Assembly (NCBI RefSeq): GCF_036226405.1
Contig: NZ_CP108464.1
Location: forward strand, 7,440,001-7,504,000
DNA from: Streptomyces sp. NBC_01260
Lineage (GTDB): Bacteria > Actinomycetota > Actinomycetes > Streptomycetales > Streptomycetaceae
Length of the DNA: 64,000 bases
Reading direction: 5' to 3'
This document shows positions 28,484-37,331 of this stretch, in pieces. Made by a program: the position numbers and the translations under genes. The stretch's first letter is position 1, and each line of letters opens with the position of its first letter. The notes below the pieces were generated by a model. It had not been told where the DNA came from. It was given only the letters and a program-made list of their open reading frames with translations, and did not search any database.

Positions 28484-29551
28484 TCAGTCCGCACCCGGCA
28501 GCGATTTCAGCGTCAGCCGGGCCTCCTCCATGATCCGCTCGACCAGCTCCGCGCAGGACGGCAGATCGTCGATCAGGCCCGCCACCTGCCCCGAGGCCAT
28601 CACCCCGATGTCGGTACGCCCCTCGACCAGCGAGGCCTTGAGCAGCATCGGTGTGTTGGCGGCCAGCAGCACCTGGCTCCAGTTCAGCTCCTTGCCGTGC
28701 TTCATCGCCAGCCCGTCACGGATCAGCTGGGGCCAGCTCGCACCGGACTCCTTCCGGAAGGCCGAGGCGTGCCGCACCGACCTCAGCAGCGAGGCCGCAC
28801 GGCCGGAACGCTCCAGGGAGTCGATCATCTCGGTGCGCAGCATGCGGTGCGGCAGGCCGTCGACCCGGTCGGTGACCGTGACGTCCTTGACGGTGGCGGC
28901 CAGGTACTTCGCCTTCACGGCCGCCGGGACGGTGCTGTCGGAAGTGAGCAGGAAGCGCGTACCCATCCCGATTCCGGCCGCCCCGTAGGCGAGCGCGGCG
29001 ACCAGACCGCGGCCGTCGTGGAAGCCGCCCGCCGCGATGACCGGGATGTCGACGGCGTCCACGACCTGGGGGAGCAGCACGCTGGTGGCCACGTTGCCCG
29101 TGTGGCCGCCGCCCTCGCCGCCCTGCACCATCACCGCGTCGGCGCCCCACGCGGCGACCTTCTCCGCGTGCCGCCGGGCACCCACGGACGGGATGACGAC
29201 GATGCCCGCGTCCTTGAGCCGTGCGATCAGCTCCTTCGACGGGGCGAGCGCGAACGACGCCACCCGCACGCCCTCGTCGATCATGATGCCCACCCGCTCG
29301 CCCGCGTCGCCCGCGTCCGCGCGCAGGTTGACACCGAACGGCGCGTCCGTACGGGACTTGACCTCGCGGACCGCCGCGCGCAAATGCTCGACGGTCATCG
29401 TCGCGGAGGCCAGGATGCCGAGCGCCCCGGCGTTCGCGGAGGCGGACACCAGCCGGGGACCGGCCACCCAGCCCATTCCGGTCTGCACGATCGGGTACCG
29501 CACCCCGGTCAGCTCGGTGAGCGGGGTCGGCAGCGGCAGGGGCCCGGTCAT
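28484..29551 (-). CDS. ipdC: NADH-dependent flavin oxidoreductase IpdC (nitronate monooxygenase fold)
   Basis: 355 residues, the length of mycobacterial IpdC (Rv3553). TIM barrel of the 2-nitropropane dioxygenase type: YPIVQTGMGWVAGPRLVSASANAG at the N-terminus, and the FMN phosphate loop in GADAVMVQGGEGGGHTGN, PVIAAGGFHDGRG and GAAGIGMGTRFLLT. IpdC takes part in the last steps after IpdAB ring opening. Its ATG overlaps the stop of ipdB (ATGA). It is the last gene of the echA20-ipdA-ipdB-ipdC operon and faces fadA6 across the inserted DNA. Confidence 0.9.
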   Translation of the reverse strand: MTGPLPLPTPLTELTGVRYPIVQTGMGWVAGPRLVSASANAGALGILASATMTVEHLRAAVREVKSRTDAPFGVNLRADAGDAGERVGIMIDEGVRVASFALAPSKELIARLKDAGIVVIPSVGARRHAEKVAAWGADAVMVQGGEGGGHTGNVATSVLLPQVVDAVDIPVIAAGGFHDGRGLVAALAYGAAGIGMGTRFLLTSDSTVPAAVKAKYLAATVKDVTVTDRVDGLPHRMLRTEMIDSLERSGRAASLLRSVRHASAFRKESGASWPQLIRDGLAMKHGKELNWSQVLLAANTPMLLKASLVEGRTDIGVMASGQVAGLIDDLPSCAELVERIMEEARLTLKSLPGAD

Positions 29552-30327
29552 GCCGGGACCTCGCGCTCGCGCAGCCCCTTCGGGTCGATGACCTCGCGGA
29601 TCAGCCGGAGTTCGGCCTCCGACGGGTCCCGGGTGAACGGCACCTCGTCGGGGATCGTGAGGGCGAAGCCGGTAGCCGCGGTGACCTCCTCGACGCCCAC
29701 CCCGGGGTGCAGGGAGCGCAGCCGCATGGTGCGGTCGGGGGTCTCGAAGTCGAAGACGCCCAGATTGCTGACGACTTCGGGGATGCGGTGGTAGCGGGTC
29801 GCGGAAGGGCCGGCCGCCGCCGCCCGGTCGTACCCGACCCCGCTGACCATGTCGACGTGCTCCACGAACACCCGCGCCGAGTGCTTGGGAACCCAGTAAC
29901 TCGTCGGGTTGTTCAGGGTGTTGACCGGAGCTCCGCGCACCCCGAGCAGCTGCCGGGCGGGCCTGGCCCACTCGCCGATGCAGGAGATGTTCTGGTTGCC
30001 GTGCCGGTCGATCTGGCTGGCGCCCATCATCACGTGCCGGCGGCCGGTGGCGGTGAGCGTCAGGTGCTGACGGAACGGCAGCCAGCCCTCGGTGCTCCCC
30101 GGCCTCGCCCCCAGCGCGGGAGTGTCGCCCATCAGCAGGGCCTCCCCGTCGGTCAGCAGCAGATCGGGTGAGAAGGTGAGCCTCGCCAGGCGCGCCCCGA
30201 TGGCCGGGACGGTGCCCATCGGGCTGGCGAGGATCTCGCCCGCGTCCCGCCACGCCTCGGCGCAGGCCACCACGCAGTACTCCGCGCGGCTCGCCGTCGC
30301 GATGCCGGTGGTCTCGGTGCCGCTCAT
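29548..30327 (-). CDS. ipdB: CoA-transferase-fold hydrolase IpdB (beta subunit)
   Basis: 259 residues, class I CoA-transferase beta-type fold (EYCVVACAEAWRDAG, MGASQIDRHGNQNISCIG). IpdB pairs with IpdA to open the last steroid ring (ring C) of the COCHEA-CoA intermediate by a retro-Claisen hydrolysis rather than CoA transfer. The start overlaps the ipdA stop and the stop overlaps ipdC, so subunits should be made in step. Identification rests on the paired arrangement and the neighbouring ipdC and echA20. Confidence 0.9.
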   Translation of the reverse strand: MSGTETTGIATASRAEYCVVACAEAWRDAGEILASPMGTVPAIGARLARLTFSPDLLLTDGEALLMGDTPALGARPGSTEGWLPFRQHLTLTATGRRHVMMGASQIDRHGNQNISCIGEWARPARQLLGVRGAPVNTLNNPTSYWVPKHSARVFVEHVDMVSGVGYDRAAAAGPSATRYHRIPEVVSNLGVFDFETPDRTMRLRSLHPGVGVEEVTAATGFALTIPDEVPFTRDPSEAELRLIREVIDPKGLREREVPA

Positions 30328-31190
30328 GCTTCCTCCTGGTGGAACGCGGTGACCGCGGCCTGGTAGGCGGCTTCGTCACCGGACAGGAACCGTTCGACGA
30401 AGGCGGGCCACGCCTCGGGGTCGCGGGCGGCCCGGACGTAGGCGCGCTGGAAGCTCTCGTCCCGGTCGTGGTCGGGCACGCAGGAGGTGAAGTGCGCGCC
30501 GTTCGGCGTCTCGACGACCCCGTCCACGAACAGCCGCTTGACCAGCAGCGTCTGCGGTCCGTGCTCCTTGAGCAGGTCCGCCGTCTCCACGATCCGCTCG
30601 CAGGAGAGGTAACTGTGGTCGGCGGCCTCGCAGAACAGGTCGTCGAAGTACGGGTCGGGGCCCAGGTACTGGCCGTTGCCCTGAACGTCCGCGCGGTTGA
30701 GGTGGACCAGCGCGGCGTCCAGGCGCAGGGCCGGTGCCGCGACCAGCTTCTCCCCGTCCTCGTACGGCGAAGTGACGGTACGCAGAGCCGGGTTGACCTC
30801 CATCAGGTCCGAGCCGAGACCGGCCCGCACCGGCATGAACGGCAGCCGTTGCGCGCCTGCCGTCAGCCCCCACATCATCATCGCCTCGTCGAGCTCGACC
30901 ATCTCGAACGCGCCGCGCTGCCGGGCGGCGGTGAAGTGCGGCTCCAGCGGTATCGAGTCGAGGGTCCCGAACGCCGCCACCAGCTTGCGGATCCGGCCCG
31001 CGGCGGCGAGCAGGCCGACGTCCGGGCCGCCGTACGACACCACGGTCAGATCGGTGACGTCCGAGCGCAGCAGCGCCCGGACCAGGGCCATCGGCTTACG
31101 GCGCGAACCCCAGCCGCCGATGCCGACCGTCATGCCGCTCTCCAGCCGGCCGACGACGTCGTCGGCCGTCATCGTCTTGTCGTGTGTCAC
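30324..31190 (-). CDS. ipdA: CoA-transferase-fold hydrolase IpdA (alpha subunit)
   Basis: 288 residues. The glycine loop GMTVGIGGWGSRRKPMALVRAL (19-40) replaces the GGFG motif of ordinary CoA transferases, as in IpdA proteins, and VELDEAMMMWGL (98-109) is in the region that holds the catalytic glutamate in the family. With IpdB it hydrolyses the carbon-carbon bond that opens steroid ring C. It overlaps echA20 and ipdB by ATGA-type junctions. Confidence 0.9.
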   Translation of the reverse strand: MTHDKTMTADDVVGRLESGMTVGIGGWGSRRKPMALVRALLRSDVTDLTVVSYGGPDVGLLAAAGRIRKLVAAFGTLDSIPLEPHFTAARQRGAFEMVELDEAMMMWGLTAGAQRLPFMPVRAGLGSDLMEVNPALRTVTSPYEDGEKLVAAPALRLDAALVHLNRADVQGNGQYLGPDPYFDDLFCEAADHSYLSCERIVETADLLKEHGPQTLLVKRLFVDGVVETPNGAHFTSCVPDHDRDESFQRAYVRAARDPEAWPAFVERFLSGDEAAYQAAVTAFHQEEA

Positions 31191-31942
31191 GCCTGCTGCT
31201 CCTTGTCCGTGCCGAAGGTGTCGCGCACGCGGCCGGCGACGCCACTGAGATTGGCCTCGAAGGTGAAGCCCTGCTCGAAGCGGTAGCTGCGGCGTACGTC
31301 GACCGGGTCGATGCCGTTGATGGCGGCCTTGGCCAGCCGGATCAGATATCCGTCCTTGGCGGCGATCTCCCGGGCCAGTCCCAGGGCGGCCCCGGGCAGT
31401 TCGTCACGCGGTACGACGCTCCACACCGAGCCGTGCCGGTGCAGTTCCTGTGCCGTCACGGTGCGCGAGGTGTAGTACAGGGTCCGCATCAGATGCTGCG
31501 GTACCAGCCGGGCCAGATGCGTGGCCGCACCGAGCGCGCCCCGGTCCAGCTCCGGCAGTCCGAAGGACGCGTCGTCACTGGCCACGATCGCGTCCGCGTT
31601 GCCCACCAGGCCGATGCCGCCGCCCAGGCAGAAGCCGTGCACGGCGGCGACCACCGGGACCTCGCACTCGTAGACCGCTGCGAACGCCTCGAAACAGCCC
31701 CGGTTGGCGCCGATCAGTGCCTCGGGCCCGTCCGTGCGCTGCATCTCCTTGATGTCCACGCCCGCGTTGAATCCGCGGCCTTCTGCGGTGAGTACCACAC
31801 AGCGGACGCCCGGGTCGGCCCCGGCGGTGCGCACCGCGGCGGCGAGGTCGTACCAGCCCTGTACGGGCAGGGCGTTGACCGGGGGGAAGTCCACGGTGAC
31901 GACGGCGACGCCCTCTTCGGGGGCGGAGGTGGAGACACCCAT
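31187..31942 (-). CDS. echA20: Enoyl-CoA hydratase-fold ring-D hydrolase EchA20
   Basis: 251 residues (247 in M. tuberculosis Rv3550). Crotonase fold with GRGFNAGVDIKEMQ and VHGFCLGGGIGLVGNADAIVAS forming the oxyanion hole. In the HIP pathway EchA20 hydrolyses ring D before IpdAB opens ring C. It is first in its operon; the KstR2-type operator lies 20 bp upstream of its start. Confidence 0.9.
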   Translation of the reverse strand: MGVSTSAPEEGVAVVTVDFPPVNALPVQGWYDLAAAVRTAGADPGVRCVVLTAEGRGFNAGVDIKEMQRTDGPEALIGANRGCFEAFAAVYECEVPVVAAVHGFCLGGGIGLVGNADAIVASDDASFGLPELDRGALGAATHLARLVPQHLMRTLYYTSRTVTAQELHRHGSVWSVVPRDELPGAALGLAREIAAKDGYLIRLAKAAINGIDPVDVRRSYRFEQGFTFEANLSGVAGRVRDTFGTDKEQQA

Positions 31943-31961
31943 GAGCAGATCAGCTACCTTT

Positions 31962-31979
31962 CCACCAAACGTTTGTTAG
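31962..31979. promoter_or_regulatory. KstR2-type operator, right divergent promoter
   Basis: CCACCAAACGTTTGTTAG, core 31964-31977 (ACCAAACGTTTGTT). It matches the KstR2 consensus AnCAAGnnCTTGnT at all but two fixed positions and is nearly the reverse complement of the site at 19358-19375. It sits between echA20 and the divergent SDR. Confidence 0.78.
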
Positions 31980-32081
31980 ATTCAACGTAGCAGTGATATG
32001 GACGCCGCGGGAGAGCGTCAGGCCACCCAGTGGTCCCGGCGCCCCGTTCGCCGCTCGTCGCCCCTCGAAAGGACACCCGTC

Positions 32082-33002
32082 ATGACCTCATCGACAGCCC
32101 TGTGCGCCGGACGCGTCGCCGTCGTCACCGGCGCCGGCCGCGGACTCGGCCGCGCCCACGCCCTGGCCTTCGCCGCCGAGGGCGCGAAAGTCGTCGTCAA
32201 CGACCTCGGTGTGGGCCTCGACGGATCCGGGACGGCCACCGGGCCCGCCCAGCGGGTCGTCGAGGAGATCCGCGCGGCCGGCGGCGAGGCCGTCGCGCAC
32301 AACGCGGACATAGCCACCGCCGACGGCGCGGCCTCCCTCGTCGCGACCGCGCTCGACTCCTTCGGCCGCCTCGACACCCTGGTCAACAACGCCGGATTCC
32401 TCCGCGACCGGATGCTGGTGAACCTGGACGAGGACGACTGGGACGCGGTGACCCGCGTCCATCTCAGGGGCCACTTCCTGCCGCTCAAGCACGCGGCGGC
32501 GCACTGGCGCGCCGAGGCGAAGGCCGGCCGGGCGCCCGGGGCGAGGGTCGTCAACACCGGTTCCGGAGCCGGGCTGCTGGGCAGCGTCGGTCAGGGCAGC
32601 TACTCCGCCGCCAAGGCCGGGATCATCGCCCTGACCCTGGTGGCCGCCGCCGAGATGGGGCGCTACGGGGTCCAGGTCAACGCGATCGCCCCGGCCGCCC
32701 GCACCCGGATGACCGAGGAGACCTTCGCCGAGACCATGGCGGCGCCCGCCGAGGGGGAGTTCGACGCGATGGCCCCGGAGAACGTCTCGCCGCTCGTCGT
32801 ATGGCTGGGTTCCGCGGCCTGTGCCGGGGTCAGCGGCCGGGTCTTCGAGGCCGAGGCCGGGCGAATCACGGTGATGGAGGGCTGGCGGCCCGGCCCCACC
32901 GCGGACAAGGGCGCCCGCTGGAGCCCGGCCGAGGCCGGGGCGGCCGCGTCCGGACTGCTCGCGGCGGCCGAGACGCCACAGCCGGTGTACGGGGCGCGCT
33001 GA
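32082..33002 (+). CDS. Short-chain dehydrogenase, Rv3548c-like
   Basis: 306 residues, a long SDR of the 17-beta-HSD4 type: GRVAVVTGAGRGLGRAHALAFAAEGAKVVVNDLG at the N-terminus, NNAGFLRDRML, the catalytic YSAAKAG and the family tail SPAEAGAAASGLL. M. tuberculosis Rv3548c (304 residues) has the same design and the same position, divergent from echA20. The ATG at 32082 follows GAAAGGA; an upstream in-frame ATG at 31998 would overlap the operator-promoter zone. The substrate is not known; a role in steroid-derived CoA ester oxidation is inferred from the shared KstR2 site. Confidence 0.87.
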   Translation: MTSSTALCAGRVAVVTGAGRGLGRAHALAFAAEGAKVVVNDLGVGLDGSGTATGPAQRVVEEIRAAGGEAVAHNADIATADGAASLVATALDSFGRLDTLVNNAGFLRDRMLVNLDEDDWDAVTRVHLRGHFLPLKHAAAHWRAEAKAGRAPGARVVNTGSGAGLLGSVGQGSYSAAKAGIIALTLVAAAEMGRYGVQVNAIAPAARTRMTEETFAETMAAPAEGEFDAMAPENVSPLVVWLGSAACAGVSGRVFEAEAGRITVMEGWRPGPTADKGARWSPAEAGAAASGLLAAAETPQPVYGAR

Positions 33003-33185
33003 CTGCGTACCCGCGACAACGTGACCGGGACGCCCGTCATGGCCGTCCCCTTCGGCCGCGACGGCCAAGGGCTGGCGCTCGGCGTCCAGTTGGCCGCGCC
33101 CCTCGGCGGCGAGGGGGCGCTGCTCGCCTTGGCGGCGCGGCTGGAGGCGGGGCACCCCGGGGCGCCCCGCCCGCGCCCTGACGGC
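33003..33185 (+). pseudogene. C-terminal remnant of an amidase-family gene
   Basis: Directly after the SDR stop an open frame reads NVTGTPVMAVPFGRDGQGLALGVQLAAPLGGEGALLALAARLE. This is the C-terminal signature of amidase-signature enzymes (NxTGxPAxSxPxG...GLPxGxQLxxP). The preceding ~400 residues, with the Ser-Ser-Lys triad, are absent, so this is a fossil. Confidence 0.6.
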
Positions 33186-33212
33186 GGAGGCGCTCGACGG
33201 CAGTTCTGTCCT

Positions 33213-33803
33213 TCACGGCCGCCGTGTCGCGCCTGCCACGGCGGCAACCGCCATCCGTACCGCCCGCTCCGTCACGGCCCGGTCGTCGTCACCCGACTCG
33301 ATCGCGGTCGTGGCGGCGTTGACGATCCCCTGAAGCAGCAGCGCCGTGCGCCTGGGATCGTCGTCGCCCAGTTCGGTCAGCGCGCCGATCAGCGGCGTGA
33401 GCAGTTCCCGGTGGGCGTGTGCCGCGCTCTCCTTCACCACGGCCGCGTCACGGACCCCGGCCAGCGCCTGGGCGATCCGGTGCTCCCCGCTGCGCACCAG
33501 ATCCAGCTGCGACGACACGTACGCGGCGATCTTCGCCTCCGCCGTGCCGGCCGCGGACATGCCGGCCCGGATGGCGTCCGTCCACCGCGGCATCGCGTCC
33601 TCGACGACCGCGGCGAGCAGTTCCGGGCGGCCGGGGAAGTACTTGTACACGCTGTTGCGGGCGAGCCCCGTGGACCTGGCGACCGCGGTGAAGGTCACGG
33701 CCCCGGCGTCGCCGCCCTCCAGGAGTGCGCGGGCCGCACGCACCAGGGCGAGCCGCTGCTGGGCGTGGTGCTCGGCGACCGTAGCGGCTCTGATCTTGGG
33801 CAC
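33213..33803 (-). CDS. TetR-family repressor next to an ABC exporter
   Basis: 196 residues. The HTH is VTFTAVARSTGLARNSVYKYFPGRPELLAAVV, and the C-terminal part is a generic ligand domain. The GTG start at 33803 has 116 bp between it and the ABC permease transcribed the other way, the usual arrangement of a local TetR repressor of an efflux pump. The ligand cannot be predicted. Confidence 0.85.
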   Translation of the reverse strand: MPKIRAATVAEHHAQQRLALVRAARALLEGGDAGAVTFTAVARSTGLARNSVYKYFPGRPELLAAVVEDAMPRWTDAIRAGMSAAGTAEAKIAAYVSSQLDLVRSGEHRIAQALAGVRDAAVVKESAAHAHRELLTPLIGALTELGDDDPRRTALLLQGIVNAATTAIESGDDDRAVTERAVRMAVAAVAGATRRP

Positions 33804-33844
33804 GGGCCCAGTCTAGGAGGCGGACCGGCCGGAAGGGGACCCAC

Positions 33845-33882
33845 TTGGCGACGGTGCGTCCCCATCATCTATGTTGGCGACG
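33845..33882. promoter_or_regulatory. Repeated element in the TetR/ABC divergent promoter
   Basis: TTGGCGACG occurs at 33845-33853 and 33874-33882. The same stretch contains an inverted pair GTGCGTC (33854-33860) and GACGCAC (33879-33885). Both would suit a TetR operator, but the boundaries are uncertain. Confidence 0.4.
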
Positions 33883-33919
33883 CACTGTCCCTAACATCGC
33901 TTCACCGAAGGGAGCCGTT

Positions 33920-35044
33920 GTGTTCCTCGCTCTGCTGGAGCTGCGCGCCGCCCGTGGGCGCTTTCTGCTCATGGGGTCCGTCGTGGTGCTCGTCGCGGCA
34001 CTCGTCGGCATCGTGTCCGGTTTCACCACCGGCCTCGGCGACGACACCATCTCCGCGCTGCGCCGCCTTCCGGCCTCGCACCTTGTCTTCTCCTCCGACG
34101 CCAGGTCCGACCAGTTCGCGCGCAGCCTCCTCGACGCGAAGACGGCCTCGGCCTGGCGCGAGGACGCGGACACCGACACCACGCCGCTGGGAATCTCCAT
34201 CACCCGCGGCACGACGGACCGGGGCACCGAAGTCGATCTCGCCGCCTTCGGAATCGACCCCGCCGCCTTCCTGAACCCCTCCGTCACCAGCGGCAAGGGC
34301 CTCACCACCGACGCGGCCGACACCGTCGTGATCTCCGCCAAGCTCGCCGACGAGGGCGTGCGGATCGGCGACACCCTCGTCATCGACCGGCTCGGCATCC
34401 GGCTGCGCGTCGTCGGACTGACCGAACGCTCCAGCTACGGCCATGTGCCGGCCGCCTACGTCCCATTGGCGACCTGGCAGCGCATCCGCTTCAGCACCCC
34501 CGGCGCCCCGGCCTCCGCCGCCGCCGCCGAGCTCCCCGACCAGTTCAGCGCCCTCGCGCTGCGCACCCCGGCGGGCACTCCGGTCGCCGACCTGGACAAA
34601 CGGCACTCCACCAGCACCGTCACCAAGGAGAAGGCGTACGAGGCGGCCCCCGGGTACACCGGCGAGCGCCTCACCATGAACTCGATCCAGGTCTTCCTCT
34701 ACCTGATCGCACCCCTGGTGGTCGGCGCCTTCTTCGCCGTCTGGACCGTGCAGCGGCAGCCCGAACTGGCCCTGCTGCGCGCGCTCGGCGCCTCCCGCCG
34801 GCGGCTGCTCGTCCACACCGTGCTCCAGGCCGCCCTGGTCGTCGTCCTCGGCACGGCCGCGGGCGCCGTGCTCGCCGGAGCGGTCGGACTGCTGGTCGGT
34901 GAACAGGTGCCGTTCAGCCTGCCCGCCCTCACCCTCACCACCACCATGTGCACCGTCGCAGCCGTCGGTCTGCTGGGCAGCGCCCTGACCCTGCGCCGCG
35001 TCACCTCCGTCGACCCGCTGACCATGCTGGGAGCCAACCGATGA
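33920..35044 (+). CDS. FtsX/MacB-type ABC transporter permease
   Basis: 374 residues. An N-terminal membrane segment (GRFLLMGSVVVLVAALVGIVSGF) is followed by an extracytoplasmic domain of about 210 residues and three C-terminal membrane segments with the FtsX-family signature (LALLRALGASRRRLLVHTVLQAALVVVLG). The GTG at 33920 follows GAAGGGAG and is preferred to an upstream in-frame start. The stop overlaps the ATPase start (ATGA). Such pairs export hydrophobic drugs or peptides or move lipids; the substrate is unknown. Confidence 0.87.
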   Translation: MFLALLELRAARGRFLLMGSVVVLVAALVGIVSGFTTGLGDDTISALRRLPASHLVFSSDARSDQFARSLLDAKTASAWREDADTDTTPLGISITRGTTDRGTEVDLAAFGIDPAAFLNPSVTSGKGLTTDAADTVVISAKLADEGVRIGDTLVIDRLGIRLRVVGLTERSSYGHVPAAYVPLATWQRIRFSTPGAPASAAAAELPDQFSALALRTPAGTPVADLDKRHSTSTVTKEKAYEAAPGYTGERLTMNSIQVFLYLIAPLVVGAFFAVWTVQRQPELALLRALGASRRRLLVHTVLQAALVVVLGTAAGAVLAGAVGLLVGEQVPFSLPALTLTTTMCTVAAVGLLGSALTLRRVTSVDPLTMLGANR

Positions 35045-35736
35045 CCCTCGAACTGATCGGTGTCACCGTCGCGTTCGGCCGGACAGAAGCCCGCACCACG
35101 GTTCTGGACGACCTCGACGCCACCTTCGAGCCCGGCCGGATGACCGCCCTCGTCGGCCCGTCGGGCTCCGGCAAGTCCACACTGCTCGCCGTCGCGGGCG
35201 CCCTCCTGCGTCCCACCGCCGGGCAGGTCCTGCTGGACGGCGAGGACCTGACGGAAGGCACCGACGCGCAGCGTTCGGCGGTGCGCCGCGAACGCATCGG
35301 ATACATGTTCCAGAGCGGCAACCTGCTCTCCGGGCTGCCCGCTGTCGAACAGCTCCTGGCCGCCGTGTACATCAACGGAGAGCACCCCCGCTCGCACCGT
35401 TCCCGCGCCGAGGCGGCCCTGTCCGAGGTCGGCCTCGGTCATCGCCTGCGCCACCGCCCCGAACAGCTCTCCGGCGGCGAACGCCAGCGCGTCGCCCTCG
35501 CCCGCGCGCTGTTCCTCTCCCCGCAGCTCCTCCTGGTCGACGAACCGACCGCGGCCGTCGACCGCTCCCAGGCCGGCGAACTCGCCGAGCTCCTCGCCGC
35601 ACGCACCCGCAGGGACCAGTGCGTCACCGTCGTCGCGACGCACGACCCGGCCGTGGCGGAGGCCGCGGACCGGGTCGTCGACATGGCGCGGACGCCCCGT
35701 CCCACCGGGCCCGGGAGCTCCCGTCGCGGAAGCTGA
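35041..35736 (+). CDS. ABC transporter ATPase, MacB/LolD-type
   Basis: 231 residues. Walker A GPSGSGKST, signature LSGGERQRVALARAL, Walker B LLLVDEPTA and the switch His in VVATHDPAVAEAAD are all present. It is coupled to the FtsX permease by an ATGA overlap and forms the exporter with it. The TetR on the other side is the probable regulator. Confidence 0.9.
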   Translation: MTLELIGVTVAFGRTEARTTVLDDLDATFEPGRMTALVGPSGSGKSTLLAVAGALLRPTAGQVLLDGEDLTEGTDAQRSAVRRERIGYMFQSGNLLSGLPAVEQLLAAVYINGEHPRSHRSRAEAALSEVGLGHRLRHRPEQLSGGERQRVALARALFLSPQLLLVDEPTAAVDRSQAGELAELLAARTRRDQCVTVVATHDPAVAEAADRVVDMARTPRPTGPGSSRRGS

Positions 35737-35739
35737 GGC

Positions 35740-36795
35740 GCGGGCCGGCCGGCCGTCGCCAGGCCCGGGTCCCAGCCGCGACGCGGTACGGAGTCGAGGA
35801 GCAGCCGGGTGTACGGATGCTCCGGGCCGTCCAGTACGCGTGCCACCGGGCCCGCCTCGACGACTCGGCCCGACCTGAGCACCATGACGTCGTCGGCGAC
35901 GTGCCGGACCACGGAGAGGTCATGGGTGACGAAGAGGTAGCCGATGCCCGACTCGCGCCGGATCGTGGCGAGCAGGTCGAGGATCTGCGCCTGGATGGAC
36001 ACGTCCGGCGCCGCGACCGCCTCGTCGAGGATGAGGACGCGGGGTCCGACCGCCAGGGCCCGGGCGATGGCGACGCGCTGGCGCTGTCCGCCGGAGAGCC
36101 GCCGGGGCAGCGCTCCGGCCTCCCGTTCGCCGAGGCCCACCTGGTCCAGGAGCGCGGCGACCCGCGAACCACGGGCGGCCGCGTCGAGCCGGGTGTGGAG
36201 GCGCAGTACCTCATCTCGCGGGCGCGCGCGAGCCGTTCGGCCCGGCTCCGGGCGCGGGCGGAGCGGTCCCGGCCGTCCAGGCGGACAGTGCCGCCGTCCG
36301 GCCGCGCCAGGCCCACCAGCATCCGGGCCACGGCCATGGCGATCACCGGAGCGGTCATGCCGGGGCCGACCACGGACACCGGGAGGATCGCCAGGAGCAG
36401 CCCGGGGATGGCGAACGCCATGTCCATCGACCGGGACAGGATCGTGTCCGCCCAGCTGCCCCGCCAGGCGGCGACCACGCCGAGCAGGATGCCGAGGAGG
36501 ATGGAGACGCCGACGACGAGCAGCGGTCCGAGCAGACCGGTCCGCGCGCCGTGGATCAGCCGGGACAGGATGTCGCGCCCGGACTGGTCCGTACCGGGCA
36601 GATGGTCTCCCGTGGTCCCGGTCAGGCTCGACGAGAGGTCGAGGGACTCGGGGTCGTGCGGGGCGAGGACCGGAGCCAGGAGGGCGATCAGGACGAGCGC
36701 GAACATGACCGCGACGGCCGCCGCGAACAGTGGTCCCTGGCCGAGGATCCGGAGGCCGCCCAGACCGGGGCGGCGGCGCAGCACGCCGGGTGCGG
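35740..36795 (-). pseudogene. Fused remnant of dppC-type permease and dppF-type ATPase
   Basis: The first half (36795 downwards) is a peptide ABC permease: LAPHDPESLDLSS, GTDQSGRDILSRLIHGARTGL and GMTAPVIAMAVA. There it breaks off and runs in frame into RMLVGLARPDGGTVRLDGR, which is the part of a peptide ABC ATPase just after Walker A. A second break then changes frame, and the ATPase continues as LLDQVGLGEREAGALPRRLSGGQRQRVAIARALAVGPRVLILDEAVAAPD ... LFVTHDLSVVRHVADD. Lost are the permease C-terminal half, the DppD gene, Walker A and the Q-loop. The intact paralogues are at 50734-53455. Confidence 0.85.
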
Positions 36796-36799
36796 CGGC

Positions 36800-37309
36800 C
36801 TGCCCTTTGAGGCACAGGGTGCCCGGCGGCCCGCGCTCGTGCTCCCCGACAGTCCGACACGGTTCTACGCGGGAGTGCTCGCCGCCTACGGCGACTGGTG
36901 CGCCGAGCACGGACGGCCCGAGCATGTCGTGTTCGCCCCCGAGGCGGGCAACGGCCCCGTCGTGGAAGCCGTCGAGGTGGCCCTGAGCGGGACCTGCCGG
37001 CCCGACGCGCTGTGCGTCGTCCCCGAGGCGAGCCCGCCTCTCGTTCTGGAGGCGGCGCGCCGCCACGGATACGACGTGCCCGGCGACCTGCTCGTGGTGT
37101 GCGTCAGCGAGGACGCGACGGCCACCCACACCCGGCCCGCGCTGTCGACCCTGAGCCTGCGGCCCCAGGAGGTCGCGGAGGCCGGGATCGACCTGCTCGT
37201 CGCGGCACTGGAGCAGGGAGGTGCCCCGTCTGCCGGGGTGCTGGTGCAGACCCGGCTAGAGGTACGGGCGTCCTCGCTGCGCACGGACACGGGCGCGGGC
37301 ACGGACTGA
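36800..37309 (+). pseudogene. LacI-family regulator, C-terminal sensor remnant
   Basis: About 165 codons read as the second half of a LacI/PurR sensor domain: RPALVLPDSPTRFYAGVLAAYGDW, RPDALCVVPEASPPLVLEAARRHGYDVPGDLLVVCVSED and LSTLSLRPQEVAEAGIDLL. The DNA-binding domain and the first half of the sensor are missing. The fragment abuts the broken dpp remnant, so one deletion or rearrangement near 36795 probably removed both 5' ends. Confidence 0.75.
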
Positions 37310-37331
37310 GGACGTACGGGTGCCGGGCCGC

